From the NCBI GenBank assembly GCA_900769555.1, contig CAAGHA010000103.1, positions 1 to 16,975 of the forward strand: DNA of 16,975 nt. The letters are read 5' to 3'. This document shows, in pieces, positions 16,136 through 16,975 of the stretch; position 1 is the stretch's first letter; every line of letters starts with the position of its first letter. The notes under the pieces are model-generated. The model saw only the letters and a list, made by a program, of their open reading frames with translations. It was not told the DNA's origin and did no database searches. This DNA comes from Bacteroidales bacterium. GTDB taxonomy: Bacteria; Bacteroidota; Bacteroidia; Bacteroidales; Paludibacteraceae. The position numbers were made by a program, and so were the translations under genes.

Positions 16136-16189
16136 ATGAAACCAAAGAACAACTTAAGGGGGTGCAAAAATGAGTTACTACAAATCTAA
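16136..16189 (+). CDS. Possible 17-residue leader peptide
   Basis: ATG 16136 has an excellent AAAGGAGG six bases upstream and encodes 17 residues starting MKPKNNLRG. Its stop codon (16187-16189) lies inside the helix-turn-helix gene that starts at 16170. The ribosome binding site is better than that of the downstream gene, so translation of this short frame could couple or control the next one. Evidence is limited to the start signals and the overlap. Confidence 0.4.
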   Translation: MKPKNNLRGCKNELLQI

Positions 16190-16616
16190 AGGATGGGATA
16201 ATCTTGTGCGGTATTTTCCTATGCCCAATATAATATTCCAGTTAGGGTTAAGCCCGCAGGAAATTGCGATATATGCTTATCTTATGTGTATCGAGGACAG
16301 GAAAACCTATCAGTGTCATCCAAGCTATTCAAGCATCGGCAAGTCGTGCGGTATCAGCGTGAATACGGTTCGAAAGTACGTGGAGAGCTTACAGCGCAGG
16401 GGCTTAATCTACACCGAGCCGACGAAGGTAACGACTCGTGACGGCCGAGTGCACAACGGAAGTCTTCTCTACACAATCATGCCAATACAACCGATAGTGA
16501 ATGATTACTATCAAGAACAGTTAAGCATTGCGGAATACTACTCTGCCTACACGAAAGCGATGAAAGAACACGAAAAGAAATACGGGGGTGTCAATAATGA
16601 AAAAGTCAATTTATAA
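16170..16616 (+). CDS. Helix-turn-helix replication-initiator-type protein of a conjugative element
   Basis: The 148-residue protein opens with YYKSKGWDNLVRYFPMPN, followed by a winged helix-turn-helix: LSPQEIAIYAYLMCIEDRKT, then SYSSIGKSCGISVNTVRKYV and a wing LQRRGLIYTE (about residues 28-90). This layout is that of HTH_36-type proteins found next to the relaxase and excisionase genes in Tn916/Tn1549-like elements. The start ATG 16170 follows AAGGGGGTG. It overlaps the next gene region and shares the promoter at 15914. It probably binds DNA in element replication or regulation; initiator activity itself is inferred from context. Confidence 0.75.
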   Translation: MSYYKSKGWDNLVRYFPMPNIIFQLGLSPQEIAIYAYLMCIEDRKTYQCHPSYSSIGKSCGISVNTVRKYVESLQRRGLIYTEPTKVTTRDGRVHNGSLLYTIMPIQPIVNDYYQEQLSIAEYYSAYTKAMKEHEKKYGGVNNEKVNL

Positions 16617-16812
16617 AACGAAAGAGGAAATGCCGTTGTTCTTGACGGTATTGGACTTGGCAAACTTGCTTGGAATTTCTCGTGCGAGCGCATACGAACT
16701 CGTTCGGCAAGAGAACTTTCCCAAGCTGAAAATCGTACAAGGACGCACGATTATTCCGCGAGATAGACTGCTCGAATGGCTGGATGAACAAACACGTTAT
16801 GACCGAATTTAG
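16597..16812 (+). CDS. Excisionase-like small DNA-binding protein
   Basis: This is a 71-residue protein made of one excisionase/HTH_17 domain: FLTVLDLANLLGISRASAYE (about residues 15-34), then LVRQENFPKLKI and the wing RTIIPRDRLLEWL. ATG 16597 is preferred because GGGGGTG lies seven bases upstream; GTG 16588 would add three residues. It starts inside the preceding gene, so the two are co-translated. Proteins of this kind assist element excision or regulate transfer genes. No integrase is in the window to confirm the role. Confidence 0.8.
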   Translation: MKKSIYKTKEEMPLFLTVLDLANLLGISRASAYELVRQENFPKLKIVQGRTIIPRDRLLEWLDEQTRYDRI

Positions 16813-16852
16813 CCCGCAAAATATAGGGTAGAAAATAAGCAGGAGAAAGAGT

Positions 16853-16930
16853 ATGCGTTGCGGAAGCAACGCTACTCGGTTCACAACAGCCGGCAATGCC
16901 AGCTGTTTCAAGGGATTCAGCGATTTCTGA
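16853..16930 (+). CDS. Possible 25-residue reading frame over hairpins
   Basis: ATG 16853 follows AGGAG with suitable spacing, and the frame ends at TGA 16928-16930. The start reads MRCGSNATRF. Almost its whole length is covered by two hairpins, so the sequence may be constrained as DNA or RNA structure and not as a peptide. It is listed for its good start signals only. Confidence 0.3.
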   Translation: MRCGSNATRFTTAGNASCFKGFSDF

Positions 16931-16975
16931 CACCTCAAAAATCAGTGGGTTGCGGAAAGGGGTGTTGCGTCAACC
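16855..16975 (+). other. Hairpin-rich stretch with repeated GTTGCGGAA, possible origin of transfer
   Basis: GCGTTGC (16855-16861) and GCAACGC (16866-16872) form a perfect 7-base stem with a GGAA loop. AACAGC-GGC (16885-16894) and GCC-GCTGTT (16898-16907) form a second stem with a three-base loop. GGTTG (16948-16952) pairs with CAACC at the window end. GTTGCGGAA occurs at 16857-16865 and 16949-16957, and GTTGCG again at 16964-16969. Position after the HTH and excisionase genes, where relaxase genes usually begin, suggests an origin-of-transfer region. The relaxase itself would lie beyond the edge. Confidence 0.4.

Noticed and set aside
16606..16938. Minus-strand frames over the excisionase-like gene and hairpin region
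   Set aside because: They oppose a well-supported excisionase gene and lack start signals or family resemblance.

Overview
The window looks like accessory DNA of a low-GC Gram-positive bacterium, most likely a gut member of the Clostridia (Bacillota). The reasons are AT-rich sequence, strong AGGAGG-type ribosome binding sites, sigma-A-type promoters with 17-base spacers, and a right end that resembles the replication/mobilisation module of a Tn916/Tn1549-like integrative conjugative element. The species cannot be named from this sequence. No tRNA, rRNA, CRISPR array or intact transposase was seen.

Region 1 (1-4330) is a restriction-modification cluster. It holds a PD-(D/E)XK nuclease that is open at the left edge, a two-cluster ferredoxin-like protein whose C-terminal half carries a second nuclease-like motif, and two amino-methyltransferases of different motif order. 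The first methyltransferase carries an N-terminal MerR/excisionase-type helix-turn-helix. The nuclease genes overlap each other and so do the methyltransferase genes. The methyltransferase pair has its own strong promoter at 2249-2277, and a terminator at 4286-4330 closes the cluster. Two methyltransferases plus two nuclease-like subunits fit a Type IIS-like system with an asymmetric site and a heterodimeric nuclease. The Fe-S subunit is the unusual part.

Region 2 (4331-5265) is debris: a 3'-truncated SLOG-like gene on the minus strand and, facing away from it, a twice-frameshifted XRE regulator. A perfect inverted repeat lies between them.

Region 3 (5209-12096) is the most interesting part. 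A small XRE regulator precedes four tightly overlapping genes: a 1021-residue protein with two GHKL ATPase modules joined by a long coiled coil, a 571-residue protein with a receiver-like domain, a complete C5-cytosine methyltransferase, and a 207-residue protein of unknown family. The ATPase recalls the MutL/MORC-like ATPases described in bacterial restriction-modification loci. The receiver partner, the second histidine-kinase-like module and the lack of a recognisable nuclease suggest a signalling-controlled modification and defence system.

Region 4 (12097-15800) mixes intact and decayed genes: a broken NUDIX hydrolase, an intact DUF3800 protein, a TipAS-domain fragment, a broken peptide deformylase, and an intact HNH endonuclease. 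About 520 bases of unrecognised sequence follow, ending in a very strong terminator.

Region 5 (15900-16975) is the conjugative-element module. It has a promoter, a structured leader ending in a terminator-like hairpin, a short leader reading frame, a helix-turn-helix replication-type protein, an excisionase-like protein, and a hairpin-rich stretch with repeated GTTGCGGAA that could be part of an origin of transfer. The defence genes are probably cargo of this element. That is an inference from position only.
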